46,906 nt of DNA from Clostridia bacterium (GCA_017533795.1 JAFWIH010000015.1:1-46906); one strand, 5' to 3'; shown: positions 17,767 through 26,766, counted from the stretch's first letter. Numbers and translations: made by a program. The notes: generated by a model not told the origin, from the sequence alone.

Positions 17767-20700
17767 TTTTTATCCTTTCTAGAATTTCATCCTTGTTTTC
17801 ATTTCCTATATAATTATATTCATTTTTACAAAGTCCTATATTAAATCCACAAATTGATTTATATGAACAATATCTACAAGGTGTATTTCCATTTTTATAA
17901 TATGGCTTTATATCTATGTTTCCTTTTAATATCTCATTAGATATATCTTTTATTGTCTTGTCTATATATTTTTGTAAATTTACAAATTCTTCTTTTGTTA
18001 TACCGTTTGTTTTTTTGCTTAAATTTCCAGATTTATCTATATATGCTGGAACTAGATTTGAAGCACCACTTTCTAACGTTTTATCATGCATTTTTACAAC
18101 TTTAATATCAGCTAATATTAAGCCTTTCATTTTGAAATTTTCTTTAATTTTTGCTTCTATTTCTTCTTTTGTCATTTGCTTATCTGATTTAACCATTTGA
18201 TCTAATAGACTAAAATATAATACTCCAGCAGAAATAGCATCTTCTTCTTTACATACAGCATCCATATATGTTAGTAATTGTATTTGTATACCTGCATAAA
18301 CTTCATTTAAGTCTATATTTTTTACTGATGATTTATAATCTATTATTCTTAAGTACTTTTTACCTTCATTTTTTCCAATGTCTATTCTATCTATTTTTCC
18401 AATTATTTCAACTCTTTTTCCATTTTCTAAGTTAAGTATAATTGGTTTATATTTTCCTTTATTGCCAAATTCTACTTCTGTTCCTAATATATCAAATTTA
18501 CTTTGGGTTATTGTTTCAACTATATATTTTATAGCCTTTATTACAATTCTCTTAAGTCTTAAAACTAGTATTTTATATTTTGCAGTAGAAGTAAAAATAT
18601 AGTTTTTACCTAAATTTAAGTTCTCACTTATAATTTTTTCTACTATAGTTTTTATTTGTTCTTCTGTTATATCATCTAATACTATTCCCTCTTCTTTTAC
18701 ATTTTCAAAGAACTGATCAATTATTTCATGCATAAATGTTCCTGTATTAATACTTTGCACTTTTAGTTGTTCTTTTTCTTTTAAATTCAAACCATATTGT
18801 AGGTAATATGAAAATGGGCAACTTCTGTATTTCTCTAGTTTTGATACACTAGTTGTTAAAGTATTTCCATACAATTTATCTATATTTTCTCGGCTAATTT
18901 GGTTTGGAATATTTGTATAATCTAGTCCTTTTAAATTTTCTTCAAGCTTTTTGTTCCAACTTGTGTTGGTTTTATAATAGTTATACACACTATACCAAAT
19001 TTTATCAATATCTTCTCCACTTTTTAATCTATTTATGTTGGTAATTAGTTCATTATACGTTGTTTTTGGAGTCAGTATCTCATCTACTTGTGTTATCATG
19101 TCACTTGTTTCACATAGTTTTGGAAATATTCTTTTTATTTTAGGTATTAGAATAGACGGTCTTAATGATTTTCCTTCCTGATCTGTAGATGAATAAGACA
19201 AGTTTATGTTTTCTTCCGCAGTTGCAAATGCCTTATATATATTAAAATTATCTTCATACAACTTCTCTATTGTTCCTTTTGCAAGTTCTATTCCATCTTG
19301 CTTTAACGATTCTCTGTCGCTATCATTTAAATACCCTTCATTTTTATTTATACTTGGAAACATTCCATCATTTAGTCCTATAATATAAATAGATTTTACC
19401 TTATGGCTTCTTGACCTATCTACATCTCCAATTATTACCTGATCTGCAACTTCTGGTATTTTTCCAAGTCCACTATTTTTTAATCCTATTTTTAGTAAAT
19501 TTATGTATTTGTCAAATGTTATATTATCATCCTTAAATAATTCTGTAATTTCATCTAATAATGTTATTAGTATGTTATAACTTTCTTTGTATTCATTAGC
19601 TATATCAATAAGCCCTAAGCCATTTAATTCTTCTATCTTTTCATTTAGTTTATTTTCTATTCCTTGTTCTATTAAAAAATTATATAAGTTCTTTGATAGT
19701 GCCTCTGCTGTTCTTTCTTTTTGCATGTGATTTTTTAACTTTACTACGGGTTCTGTTATTTGAACTCTTATTTCATTTAGTCTTTCTACTTCATGTTTGC
19801 TAGCTTCATCTGTAATTTCATATTTGAATTCATTTAGCCATTTATTATGCTTTATTCCCCATTTAATGCAATAATTTTCTAGTTTAAAAATATCCTCTTC
19901 ACTTAAATTTAAAAAGCCCGTTTTTATATAACTAAAAGCTGACTCATGTGACCAATTTTTGTTAATTACTTCTAGTAATGCTAAGATATATTGAATTATT
20001 AAACTTTGACTTAATGTTCTTTTTTCATCTATAAATACTGGTATATCATATTGATTAAATATTGCTCTAATTTGGCTTGAATATGTGTCAACATTTTTTG
20101 TAATTATTGCTATATCTTTATATCTATAGTTTTCGTCTCTAACTTTTTTTACTATACTTTTAGCAATGTTTTCAATTTCGGAATAATAGTTTTGTGCTAA
20201 AAAAAGCTTAATACTTTCTGGTTCTTTATTGTATTGTTTGTACATATTATTATATATATTTTTTTCAATGTGCTGTAATTCTTCATTTTTAAATCTTCTA
20301 CTCTTTGAGAGTTCGATTTTTTCTATGTCTTTACTATCGGAAACAAGTTCCATAATTTTTGTTATTGCCATTTTGTTTGAGTAAAATATATCGGTATCTG
20401 GATTTGTGTTTATGGTTAGTTCATCTGTACAGCATGTTACTGTTACTGTATCTGCACATTCTAATAATTTTTTTATGATATTATACTCTTGGTTTGTAAA
20501 ACCCGCAAATTCGTCTATATAAATTAAACTATTTTTAAACATTGATGTTTCTTCTATTTTTTCTGCTAAAATTGTGAGCAAATCAGTGTCATCTATGTAT
20601 TTATTAGCAATTTGGTTTTCAAATTGTTCATAAACTGTTGTTATGTCTATAAGTTTAGTCTTTAAATACTTGTTTTCAAGACTATTAATTTCATTTTTTA

Positions 20701-21100
20701 GGTTTGAAATACCTATTCCATGTTTCTTAAATTCACTTATTGCATTCAGGCAAATGTCGATATTTTCATCTGATTTACTTAAAAACTTCAAATTGTTTTT
20801 TTGATTGGTCAGGATCGAATATACAAGCATTGCTCTTCCACTCTTAGTAAGCCCTATATTTGAAACTCCTCCAACTTCACTTAGGACTCTATAAGCCATT
20901 CTACTAAATGTTAATACTTCCGCATTAAAAGTAGCGCCACAAGTAATTGCATCCATCAGCTTTTTTTCCGCTGTAAATGAAAATTGTTCTGGCGTTATTA
21001 TAAAAATTTTATTATTTTTATTTATTAATTTTGAAATTTCATCAAAGCAGAATTCACTCTTACCTGTTCCTGCTCTTCCATATACAATTCTTAATGACAT
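17747..21100 (-). CDS. addB: ATP-dependent helicase/nuclease subunit B (AddB)
   Basis: AddB works with AddA to process double-strand DNA breaks for recombination. The 1,117-residue protein starts MSLRIVYGRAGTGKSEFCF with a Walker A at residues 8-15, followed by IITPEQFSFTAEK. It ends with a RecB-type nuclease domain (GKIDRIDIG, LRIIDYKSS). The iron-sulfur cysteines are one in CPFSYYLQYGL plus the C-terminal CRYCSYKSICGF. Length and order match the Firmicutes family. AAGGAAG precedes the ATG. The usual partner addA is not next to it: pgeF follows directly, and a repeat and an M23 peptidase lie upstream. No CGG codon was found in frame. Confidence 0.95.
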   Translation of the reverse strand: MSLRIVYGRAGTGKSEFCFDEISKLINKNNKIFIITPEQFSFTAEKKLMDAITCGATFNAEVLTFSRMAYRVLSEVGGVSNIGLTKSGRAMLVYSILTNQKNNLKFLSKSDENIDICLNAISEFKKHGIGISNLKNEINSLENKYLKTKLIDITTVYEQFENQIANKYIDDTDLLTILAEKIEETSMFKNSLIYIDEFAGFTNQEYNIIKKLLECADTVTVTCCTDELTINTNPDTDIFYSNKMAITKIMELVSDSKDIEKIELSKSRRFKNEELQHIEKNIYNNMYKQYNKEPESIKLFLAQNYYSEIENIAKSIVKKVRDENYRYKDIAIITKNVDTYSSQIRAIFNQYDIPVFIDEKRTLSQSLIIQYILALLEVINKNWSHESAFSYIKTGFLNLSEEDIFKLENYCIKWGIKHNKWLNEFKYEITDEASKHEVERLNEIRVQITEPVVKLKNHMQKERTAEALSKNLYNFLIEQGIENKLNEKIEELNGLGLIDIANEYKESYNILITLLDEITELFKDDNITFDKYINLLKIGLKNSGLGKIPEVADQVIIGDVDRSRSHKVKSIYIIGLNDGMFPSINKNEGYLNDSDRESLKQDGIELAKGTIEKLYEDNFNIYKAFATAEENINLSYSSTDQEGKSLRPSILIPKIKRIFPKLCETSDMITQVDEILTPKTTYNELITNINRLKSGEDIDKIWYSVYNYYKTNTSWNKKLEENLKGLDYTNIPNQISRENIDKLYGNTLTTSVSKLEKYRSCPFSYYLQYGLNLKEKEQLKVQSINTGTFMHEIIDQFFENVKEEGIVLDDITEEQIKTIVEKIISENLNLGKNYIFTSTAKYKILVLRLKRIVIKAIKYIVETITQSKFDILGTEVEFGNKGKYKPIILNLENGKRVEIIGKIDRIDIGKNEGKKYLRIIDYKSSVKNIDLNEVYAGIQIQLLTYMDAVCKEEDAISAGVLYFSLLDQMVKSDKQMTKEEIEAKIKENFKMKGLILADIKVVKMHDKTLESGASNLVPAYIDKSGNLSKKTNGITKEEFVNLQKYIDKTIKDISNEILKGNIDIKPYYKNGNTPCRYCSYKSICGFNIGLCKNEYNYIGNENKDEILERIKNEKSIK

Positions 21101-21117
21101 TTTACTTCCTTTCTATG

Positions 21118-21204
21118 GACCAAAGGGGACTCAACCAAACAGGTTCAACCAAAACGAACCCGTCCCCGTTGGTTGAACCTGTTTGGTTGAGTCCCCCTTG
21201 GTCG
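21118..21204. repeat. Palindromic dispersed repeat, copy 2
   Basis: Perfect 28-bp arms lie at 21125-21152 and 21169-21196 with a 16-nt loop. The outer flanks gaccaaa and cttggtc extend the pairing. It is built of the same GGGGAC, CAACCAA and CCGTCCCC words as the other copies, but with a different inner sequence. It lies between the M23 peptidase gene and addB. Confidence 0.85.
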
Positions 21205-21257
21205 AAGTGCTCCGTCCCCAAAAGTTTCCCATTTTTAAAATTTGCTACTTGTAATTT

Positions 21258-22274
21258 TTAATACACATAGTTTTGTGGATTATATGCCACTCCATTAACT
21301 CTTACTTCAAAATGAAGGTGTGGACCTGTAGAATTTCCTGTTGATCCTACTGCACCAATAGCTTGTCCCTGTGATACAGATTCTCCTGCACTTACATATA
21401 TTTTACTTGAATGTCCATAATATGTTTGTACTCCATTTGAGTGAGTAATTACAATTAAGTTACCATATGAGCCTTTATATCCAGCAAATGACACTGTTCC
21501 CGCTGCAGCTGCTGCATATGATGTACCTGACGGTGCAGCTATATCTAATCCTGTATGTGTGCTTTTTCTTAAACTGCTTTTTGCTCCAAATCTTGATGTT
21601 ATTGTTCCTGATACAGGTCTTGCTAAACTTATTCCTAATGAAACCTTTTGTCCTGAAGTTGTAAGTGATGTATTAACTGAACCTGATGCTTTTACTCTAT
21701 TGCTGCTTGTATTTTTTGCAACCTTTGTGCTTACTGTTCTAGGCGCTTGGAATAATTTTGCAACAACTGTTTCTTTATTTGAAAATTCTTTTAATTCTGT
21801 TTCGTATTTTTCAATAATAGATATCTCATCAATATTACTACTAGATTTTTGTTTTAATTCATTTGTAATTGCCTCGGCAGTTTCAAAATCCGAAACATAA
21901 AATTTTTCTTCATCACTTTCTAATATAGCAAAGTATTTATAATATGTTGTTCCAGATGCTTTTACTTTTTCAAATATTTCATCATCATTTGCAACTATTC
22001 CTTTTTTCAATAGACATAGAGAATATTCCGGCATTTTATCTATTTGAACAAAAGCTATATTTTTTTCTTTTTCTGATCCTTTTTCCATATATTGATTTAT
22101 TTTTGCCTGAAGAGCAGCCTTATTACTACTATATCCGACAGGCTCTCCATTTATTTTCACACTATATATTGGTTTATAAAAAAAGGCAAAAGCCCCAACT
22201 ATTAAACATGTGGCAATAAATAATAATATTATAAATTTAATTGACCTTTTAACATGTATTAAAGTTTTTTTCAT
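21258..22274 (-). CDS. Membrane-anchored M23 (LytM-type) peptidase
   Basis: The 338-residue protein has an N-terminal membrane helix at about residues 12-32 (FIILLFIATCLIVGAFAFFY), a linker region of about 170 residues, and a C-terminal M23 domain. The zinc motifs HTGLDIAAPSG (H-x3-D) and HLHFEVRVNG (H-x-H) are intact, so it is probably an active peptidoglycan endopeptidase outside the membrane. The architecture is like SpoIIQ or other anchored LytM proteins. A sporulation role is only a suggestion from the neighbouring coat-like genes, which are divergent. AAAGGAGA precedes the ATG. Confidence 0.9.
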   Translation of the reverse strand: MKKTLIHVKRSIKFIILLFIATCLIVGAFAFFYKPIYSVKINGEPVGYSSNKAALQAKINQYMEKGSEKEKNIAFVQIDKMPEYSLCLLKKGIVANDDEIFEKVKASGTTYYKYFAILESDEEKFYVSDFETAEAITNELKQKSSSNIDEISIIEKYETELKEFSNKETVVAKLFQAPRTVSTKVAKNTSSNRVKASGSVNTSLTTSGQKVSLGISLARPVSGTITSRFGAKSSLRKSTHTGLDIAAPSGTSYAAAAAGTVSFAGYKGSYGNLIVITHSNGVQTYYGHSSKIYVSAGESVSQGQAIGAVGSTGNSTGPHLHFEVRVNGVAYNPQNYVY

Positions 22275-22412
22275 TTATAATTCTCCTTTGTAATTTATAA
22301 TAATATTCTATATTAAATTTATTTTAAATGCAAGGAGTTTTATAAATTAATTTAATTGTATAAATATTTTATTTTTGGAAAAAATATCATAAAACAAAGA
22401 AAGGAATGATTA
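22275..22412. other. Divergent intergenic region before the coat-like genes
   Basis: This AT-rich 138 nt separates the M23 peptidase (minus) from two coat-like genes (plus). I see no consensus sigma-A promoter toward the plus strand. CATAAAAC at about 22388 vaguely resembles a sporulation-sigma -10, too weak to call. AAAGAAAGG at about 22398-22406 is the ribosome-binding site of the next gene. Confidence 0.3.
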
Positions 22413-22604
22413 ATGATGGCTAATTTAAATCAAGTTGAATTGCAAAACTTAAGACATTTAATAGGTTCTCACGAAACATCTTATCAGAAATTTAACAATT
22501 ATGCATCACAATGTGTTGATCCGCAAATTAAACAACTATTTACAAAATCAGCACAAGATTGCTTAAACACAAAACAAAAATTAATGTCATTTTTAAATAG
22601 TTAA
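22413..22604 (+). CDS. Small coat-associated-like protein
   Basis: This 63-residue acidic/polar helical protein reads NQVELQNLRHLIGSHET and then KQLFTKSAQDCLNTKQKLMSFLNS. Such small proteins are commonly paired with CotF-like coat proteins in Clostridia. The pairing here and the AGGAGG box of the next gene immediately after its stop indicate a two-gene operon. Either of the two adjacent ATG codons (22413, 22416) could start it. A function as a spore coat component is inferred from context only. Confidence 0.75.
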   Translation: MMANLNQVELQNLRHLIGSHETSYQKFNNYASQCVDPQIKQLFTKSAQDCLNTKQKLMSFLNS

Positions 22605-22615
22605 GGAGGATTATA

Positions 22616-22861
22616 ATGGACGAAAAGACAATGGTTAATGATATTTTAGAGGCTGTGAAAGCCGAATTAACAACATATCAAGGAGTGATTTCTGAAACAG
22701 AAAATATTGGACTTAGACAAACGATACAACAAATTAGAAATAATGATGAAAGTTTTCAATATGAACTTTTTAAAATTGCACAGACTAAAGGATATTATAA
22801 ACCTGCCGCACAGGCTTCAACAAATGAGATTAACACAGTTCAAACAGAATTGCAACAATAA
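22616..22861 (+). CDS. CotF-family spore coat protein
   Basis: The 81-residue protein has the Coat_F ending FQYELFKIAQTKGYYKPAAQAS, preceded by a helix with MVNDILEAVKAELTTYQG. This short form is frequent in Clostridia and is deposited in spore coats in studied relatives. AAGGAGG lies seven nt before the ATG, and the gene is 11 nt from the previous one. Expression from a sporulation sigma factor is expected but not visible. Confidence 0.85.
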   Translation: MDEKTMVNDILEAVKAELTTYQGVISETENIGLRQTIQQIRNNDESFQYELFKIAQTKGYYKPAAQASTNEINTVQTELQQ

Positions 22862-22872
22862 TAACTAAGGTA

Positions 22873-23178
22873 GACTCAACCAAAGGGAAAGGACAACCAA
22901 AGGGGACGGAGGATTTTGACAGGAAAGCGGTCAGTAGGGGCAGAGGTCCTCCAAAATGTAAACTTCACGTTTGATTGAATGAGAATTAGAAATTGTTAAA
23001 TAAAAAAATGAGGAACGTTCACGGTACTCACGAAGTGAGGGCTTAAGTGAAAGAGGCTCATTTTTTTATATTATAATTTCTATTCGAAATGAATGAAAAG
23101 TAAAGTTTTCATTTTGGAGGACCTCTGCCCCTACTGACCGCTTTCCTGTCAAAATCCTCCGTCCCCTTTGGTTGAGTC
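22873..23178. mobile_element. 300-bp foldback element (MITE-like) with 65-bp perfect inverted arms
   Basis: The arms at 22894-22958 and 23110-23174 are perfect inverted repeats of 65 bp. A second nested end, gactcaaccaaaggg at 22873-22887, also pairs with the right end. Inside, the flanks (about 22959-23012 and 23055-23109) are imperfect inverted repeats meeting at AAAAAAATGAG / CTCATTTTTTT, so nearly the whole unit is one palindrome. The core (about 23013-23054) contains a small CTCAC-gaa-GTGAG hairpin. There is no reading frame. It ends against pcrA and carries the core GTCAAAATCCTCCGTCCC in both arms. It fills this otherwise gene-free stretch. Confidence 0.85.
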
Positions 23179-23180
23179 TT

Positions 23181-25487
23181 CTATATTATTTCTAAATTTG
23201 CAAATTTAGCCATTAACCTCTTATGGCCTACTTTATCAAAGTCTATATCTACTTTTAAGTCATCTCCCTCTTGTTCTGCTCCACTTATTGTTCCTTCTCC
23301 AAATTTTTTATGGAATACTCTAACTCCAACTTCATACTTAGATAAATCTGCAGGTGCAGATGATGTAACTTTTTTATTTAATGAGTTTAAAAAGCTTTCT
23401 GCTGTTCTAAAGCCAAAACCAGTACCTTGACTTTTAGCTGCAACTTTTGTTCTTTCAGTGTCTGACATTTTATATGACTTAATTGTACTATTTCCCTTAT
23501 TTCCGTAGCTCCATCCAATGTTCGAATCTTCAAATGTGTTATTTGAACCTTTTTCAAAAGCTTCTTCATAGCCATCTAGTAATTCTTCAGGTATCTCTTT
23601 TAAAAATCTTGAAACAGTATTACATGTTGTAGAGCCAAAAATTGTTCTTTGCTTACTACATGTTAAAAATAAATTTTCTCTTGCTCTTGTTATTCCAACA
23701 TAGCACAATCTTCTTTCTTCTTCTAACTCTTTTTCCTCTGCTATAGATTTATAACCTGGAAATATTCCTTCTTCCATTCCAACTAGGAAAACTACTGGGA
23801 ATTCAAGTCCTTTTGCACTATGAAGTGTCATAAGAGTAACACTTTCTTCATCTTCTTCTACATTGTCTATATCACTAGAAAGAGTAATTCCTTCTAAGAA
23901 TTCACTTAATCCATTTTCAGCAAATTCTTCCTCAAATTCTATTGCAACAGTTAAAAATTCTTCTAAGTTAGCAATTCTATTTTCTGCTTCTGTAGTATTT
24001 TCATCTTCTAAAGCTTTTGTATATCCTGTCCTTTTTAATATAAGTGGTATTAATTTTGAAATTGGAAGTTCATCTTTTTTAGCAATTATTCCTTCCATAA
24101 CTTCAATAAATTCTCTTGATTTAAGGTATACTCTATTTAGTCCATATTGTTCTGCATGTTTAATTACTTCATACATAGATACATTGTTTTCATTTGCAAC
24201 TTTTGCTACATTATCTAAGCTAGTTCTTCCTATTCCTCTTTTAGGTTCGTTTATTATTCTTTGTAAACTTAAATTATCTGCTGTATTTTGTACTAATCTT
24301 AAATATGCAATTATATCTTTTATTTCTTTTCTTTCATAGAATTTTAGTCCGCCAACTATTTTATATGGAATATCCTCTCTTCTTAAAATATCTTCTATTG
24401 CCCTTGATTGAGTATTCATTCTGTATAAAATAGCAAAATCTGAGTATTTATAGTATTCTTCTCTTTTTAAATGTTCAATTTGTTCAACAATATATGTTCC
24501 CTCATCATACTCATTATCTGCTGAGTATACTTTAGGTAGATTTCCAGAGTCATTTTCTGTCCATAATTTTTTATCATATTTATTTTCATTGTTTTTTATT
24601 ACAGAATTCGCTGCTTTAAGTATATTTTTAGTACATCTATAATTTTGCTCAAGTTTTATAATTTTTGTTCCTGGAAAGTCCTTTTCAAAATTTAATATAT
24701 TTGTAATATCTGCTCCTCTAAAGCTATATATTCCTTGATCATTATCTCCAACTGCAGTTATATTTCCATGTGTTGATGCAAGTAAAGTTACTAGTGTAAA
24801 TTGTGATTTATTTGTATCTTGATACTCGTCAACTAAGATATAATGGAACTTATTTGCATAATATTCTAAGACGTCAGGATTGTCCTTTAAAATCTTAATT
24901 GTAAAATTTATTATATCATCAAAATCTATCGCATTATTCTCTTTTAATCTTTTTTGATATAGTTCATAAACTGCTCCTATTTTTTCTTTTCTAAAGTCAT
25001 TATTAGTTCGTGCTAAATATTCATCTGGCTCTAACATTTCATTTTTTGCATTACTAATTTCAGATAATACTGCTCTATCATTGAATAGTTTATCATCTAT
25101 CTGTAAATCTTTCATACATTGTTTTACTAACGTCTTTTGGTCTGTAGTATCAAAAATAATAAATGATGAATTAAATCCTATTCTGTCTATATTTCTTCTT
25201 AAAATTCTAACGCAAATTGAATGGAAAGTTCCCATCCACATATCCTGTGCCATATCCCCTATTAAATTTGTTATTCTTTCTTTCATTTCATTAGCTGCTT
25301 TATTGGTAAATGTAATAGCTAAAATGCTCCATGGTGCAACATTCTTTTCACCTATTAAATAAGCTATTTTATGTGTTAAAACTTTAGTTTTTCCGCTTCC
25401 TGCACCTGCTATAACTAAACATGGCCCTTCTGTATTTATTACTGCTTTCTTTTGTTGTTCATTTAATCCCTCTAATATATCTTGCAT
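23181..25487 (-). CDS. pcrA: ATP-dependent DNA helicase PcrA/UvrD
   Basis: This superfamily 1 3'-5' helicase acts in repair and rolling-circle replication. At 768 residues it has the normal length. Motifs in order are LNEQQKKAV (Q motif), AGAGSGKT (Walker A, about residue 27-34), TFTNKAANEMKERI, GTFHSICVRILR, VDEYQDTN, GDNDQGIYSFRGAD, LEQNYRC, TLHSAKGLEFPVVFLVGMEEGIFP and VGITRARENLFLT. The C-terminal KYEVGVRVFHKKFGEGTI tail is the PcrA Tudor-like RNA-polymerase-binding domain. AAGGAG lies in the end of the upstream phosphatase gene one nt away, so they form an operon. Confidence 0.97.
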   Translation of the reverse strand: MQDILEGLNEQQKKAVINTEGPCLVIAGAGSGKTKVLTHKIAYLIGEKNVAPWSILAITFTNKAANEMKERITNLIGDMAQDMWMGTFHSICVRILRRNIDRIGFNSSFIIFDTTDQKTLVKQCMKDLQIDDKLFNDRAVLSEISNAKNEMLEPDEYLARTNNDFRKEKIGAVYELYQKRLKENNAIDFDDIINFTIKILKDNPDVLEYYANKFHYILVDEYQDTNKSQFTLVTLLASTHGNITAVGDNDQGIYSFRGADITNILNFEKDFPGTKIIKLEQNYRCTKNILKAANSVIKNNENKYDKKLWTENDSGNLPKVYSADNEYDEGTYIVEQIEHLKREEYYKYSDFAILYRMNTQSRAIEDILRREDIPYKIVGGLKFYERKEIKDIIAYLRLVQNTADNLSLQRIINEPKRGIGRTSLDNVAKVANENNVSMYEVIKHAEQYGLNRVYLKSREFIEVMEGIIAKKDELPISKLIPLILKRTGYTKALEDENTTEAENRIANLEEFLTVAIEFEEEFAENGLSEFLEGITLSSDIDNVEEDEESVTLMTLHSAKGLEFPVVFLVGMEEGIFPGYKSIAEEKELEEERRLCYVGITRARENLFLTCSKQRTIFGSTTCNTVSRFLKEIPEELLDGYEEAFEKGSNNTFEDSNIGWSYGNKGNSTIKSYKMSDTERTKVAAKSQGTGFGFRTAESFLNSLNKKVTSSAPADLSKYEVGVRVFHKKFGEGTISGAEQEGDDLKVDIDFDKVGHKRLMAKFANLEII

Positions 25488-25488
25488 A

Positions 25489-25950
25489 TTATTTCTCCTT
25501 TTTTAATAGTAAATCTAAACATTCATTTATTTCTGAGGCACAAAATTTATATACATCTTCACCGTATCCCCATGGATCTTCTAAATCTATTTTTTTATGA
25601 AACTCCTTGTTATATCCTACATATTCTTTTAAAGTAAAAACCTTTCCCTCTAAGTCTGGATATGCACTTAAAACAGCTATTTTATGGCTATTTGTTGCGC
25701 ATAAGACTAAATCCATTTTTCTCATATTAACACTATTAATATTTGTAGCTCTATGCAGCTTTAAGTCTACTCCATATTTTTTCATTGTATCTATTGCTTC
25801 CGTAGTAGGTCCGTCTCCAGGTTGAGCATATATTCCACATGAATGTACTTTTATATCTGTTCTATTTTGTTCTTCCAATTTTTTTACTAGTAGCCATTGC
25901 GCCATAGCACTTCTACATATGTTTCCCGTACATACAAACATTATATTCAT
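25489..25950 (-). CDS. Low-molecular-weight protein tyrosine/arginine phosphatase family
   Basis: The 153-residue protein starts MNIMFVCTGNICRSAMAQWLL, holding the P-loop C-x5-R-S. DLEDPWGYGED near the C-terminus supplies the general-acid Asp. YwlE-type arginine phosphatases and tyrosine phosphatases share this fold. The residue after the P-loop Gly-Asn (Ile in CTGNICRS) does not settle the substrate. GAGGTG lies seven nt upstream of the ATG. It is the first gene of the pcrA operon and is divergent from the 26129 gene. Confidence 0.92.
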   Translation of the reverse strand: MNIMFVCTGNICRSAMAQWLLVKKLEEQNRTDIKVHSCGIYAQPGDGPTTEAIDTMKKYGVDLKLHRATNINSVNMRKMDLVLCATNSHKIAVLSAYPDLEGKVFTLKEYVGYNKEFHKKIDLEDPWGYGEDVYKFCASEINECLDLLLKKEK

Positions 25951-25980
25951 TCTTTACACCTCATTTTTAGTCATAATGTG

Positions 25981-26010
25981 ATTATATCATACAAGTGTTT
26001 TCTAATGCAA
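25981..26010 (-). promoter_or_regulatory. Putative promoter of the phosphatase-pcrA operon
   Basis: On the minus strand TTGCAT (26010-26005), an 18-nt spacer and TATAAT (25986-25981) lie about 30 nt upstream of the start codon. Confidence 0.55.
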
Positions 26011-26035
26011 ATTAAAGTTATATTCTTTATACAAA

Positions 26036-26064
26036 TTGACAGGATTTACATAATATGGTATAAT
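26036..26064 (+). promoter_or_regulatory. Perfect-consensus sigma-A promoter of the 26129 gene
   Basis: TTGACA (26036-26041), a 17-nt spacer and TATAAT (26059-26064) match the vegetative consensus at every position, so strong basal expression is expected unless it is repressed. Confidence 0.85.
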
Positions 26065-26085
26065 ATATTTGTCATATTTTAAAAA

Positions 26086-26110
26086 TTGAAACAGTTTTTT
26101 ACTGTTTCAA
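26086..26110 (+). promoter_or_regulatory. Perfect 10-bp inverted repeat in the leader of the 26129 gene
   Basis: TTGAAACAGT, five T and ACTGTTTCAA lie between the promoter and the ribosome-binding site AAGGTG. The position fits an operator or a leader hairpin that limits translation. The sequence cannot tell which. Confidence 0.6.
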
Positions 26111-26128
26111 AAGCAGAAAGGTGAGGAT

Positions 26129-26692
26129 ATGTTTGACATAACTAGGGCACACACACAGTTTTACATAAAGGAAGGAAGTATCATTCGTTGTTCTTCAAAA
26201 GAAAACATTTGTGCTGCACTTAGTAAAGTGTCAGTAAATGAACTTGAGATTCTTAGGAACAGTACCGAAAGGGGGCTGATTTTTAAGAAGAATCGTTCCT
26301 ATTACTACGCAAATTTGGAGGATTTTCCTCCTTACGACCGCGTAGTTATAGAAAACGTAAAAGCTCACATATGCCGTGTCTGCAGGCATCTGTCTGCAGC
26401 GCCAGATGAACTGGGAGGCTGTGCGAAATCTCGCGGGTTCTCTCGCAATATTGAGCTGTATGATTTCATACTCTCAGGTTACGAGACTATAAATTTCAAT
26501 AACGACGTCTTTATGGTAATAAAGTGTCGCAATTGGGATGCAGCACCAAAAGACAAGGTACGTAGTACACCTATCTCCTCAGAAATGAAAGTTTTACTTT
26601 CACAATTTCTGTGGGAAGATGTCGAAGACTATCCGCAGCTTCTAGCTCGCATGAGACTTGAAAAGTCAAGGAATAATGATCGGAGCTGGTAA
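26129..26692 (+). CDS. Orphan hypothetical protein of foreign composition
   Basis: I do not recognise this 187-residue protein. It begins MFDITRAHTQFYIKEGSIIR and has a cysteine-rich middle, HICRVCRHLSAAPDELGGCAKSRGF, which could bind a metal. There is no signal peptide or membrane segment. Its base and codon use differ sharply from all neighbours: it is clearly richer in G+C, and Arg is written with CGC, CGT and AGG rather than AGA. It has its own perfect promoter, an inverted repeat in the leader and a perfect terminator, and it stands alone, opposite to the genes on both sides. This suggests recent transfer. It contains the window's only in-frame CGG outside the three split genes, at 26681, two codons before the stop. 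Confidence 0.75.
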   Translation: MFDITRAHTQFYIKEGSIIRCSSKENICAALSKVSVNELEILRNSTERGLIFKKNRSYYYANLEDFPPYDRVVIENVKAHICRVCRHLSAAPDELGGCAKSRGFSRNIELYDFILSGYETINFNNDVFMVIKCRNWDAAPKDKVRSTPISSEMKVLLSQFLWEDVEDYPQLLARMRLEKSRNNDRSW

Positions 26693-26703
26693 CATATTCT
26701 CTA

Positions 26704-26740
26704 AGAATCGAGTCCCATTTAGGGACTCGATTCTCTTTTT
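26704..26740 (+). terminator. Strong terminator of the 26129 gene
   Basis: A perfect 13-bp stem (26704-26716 with 26722-26734), a five-nt loop and a CTTTTT tail follow the stop by about ten nt. Confidence 0.92.
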
Positions 26741-26766
26741 ATTTAATTGTTTTATTATTTAAAGTT

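Noticed and set aside
23013..23060. Core of the foldback element as a riboswitch or small RNA
   Set aside because: I recognise no conserved riboswitch class; the structure is explained by the palindrome.
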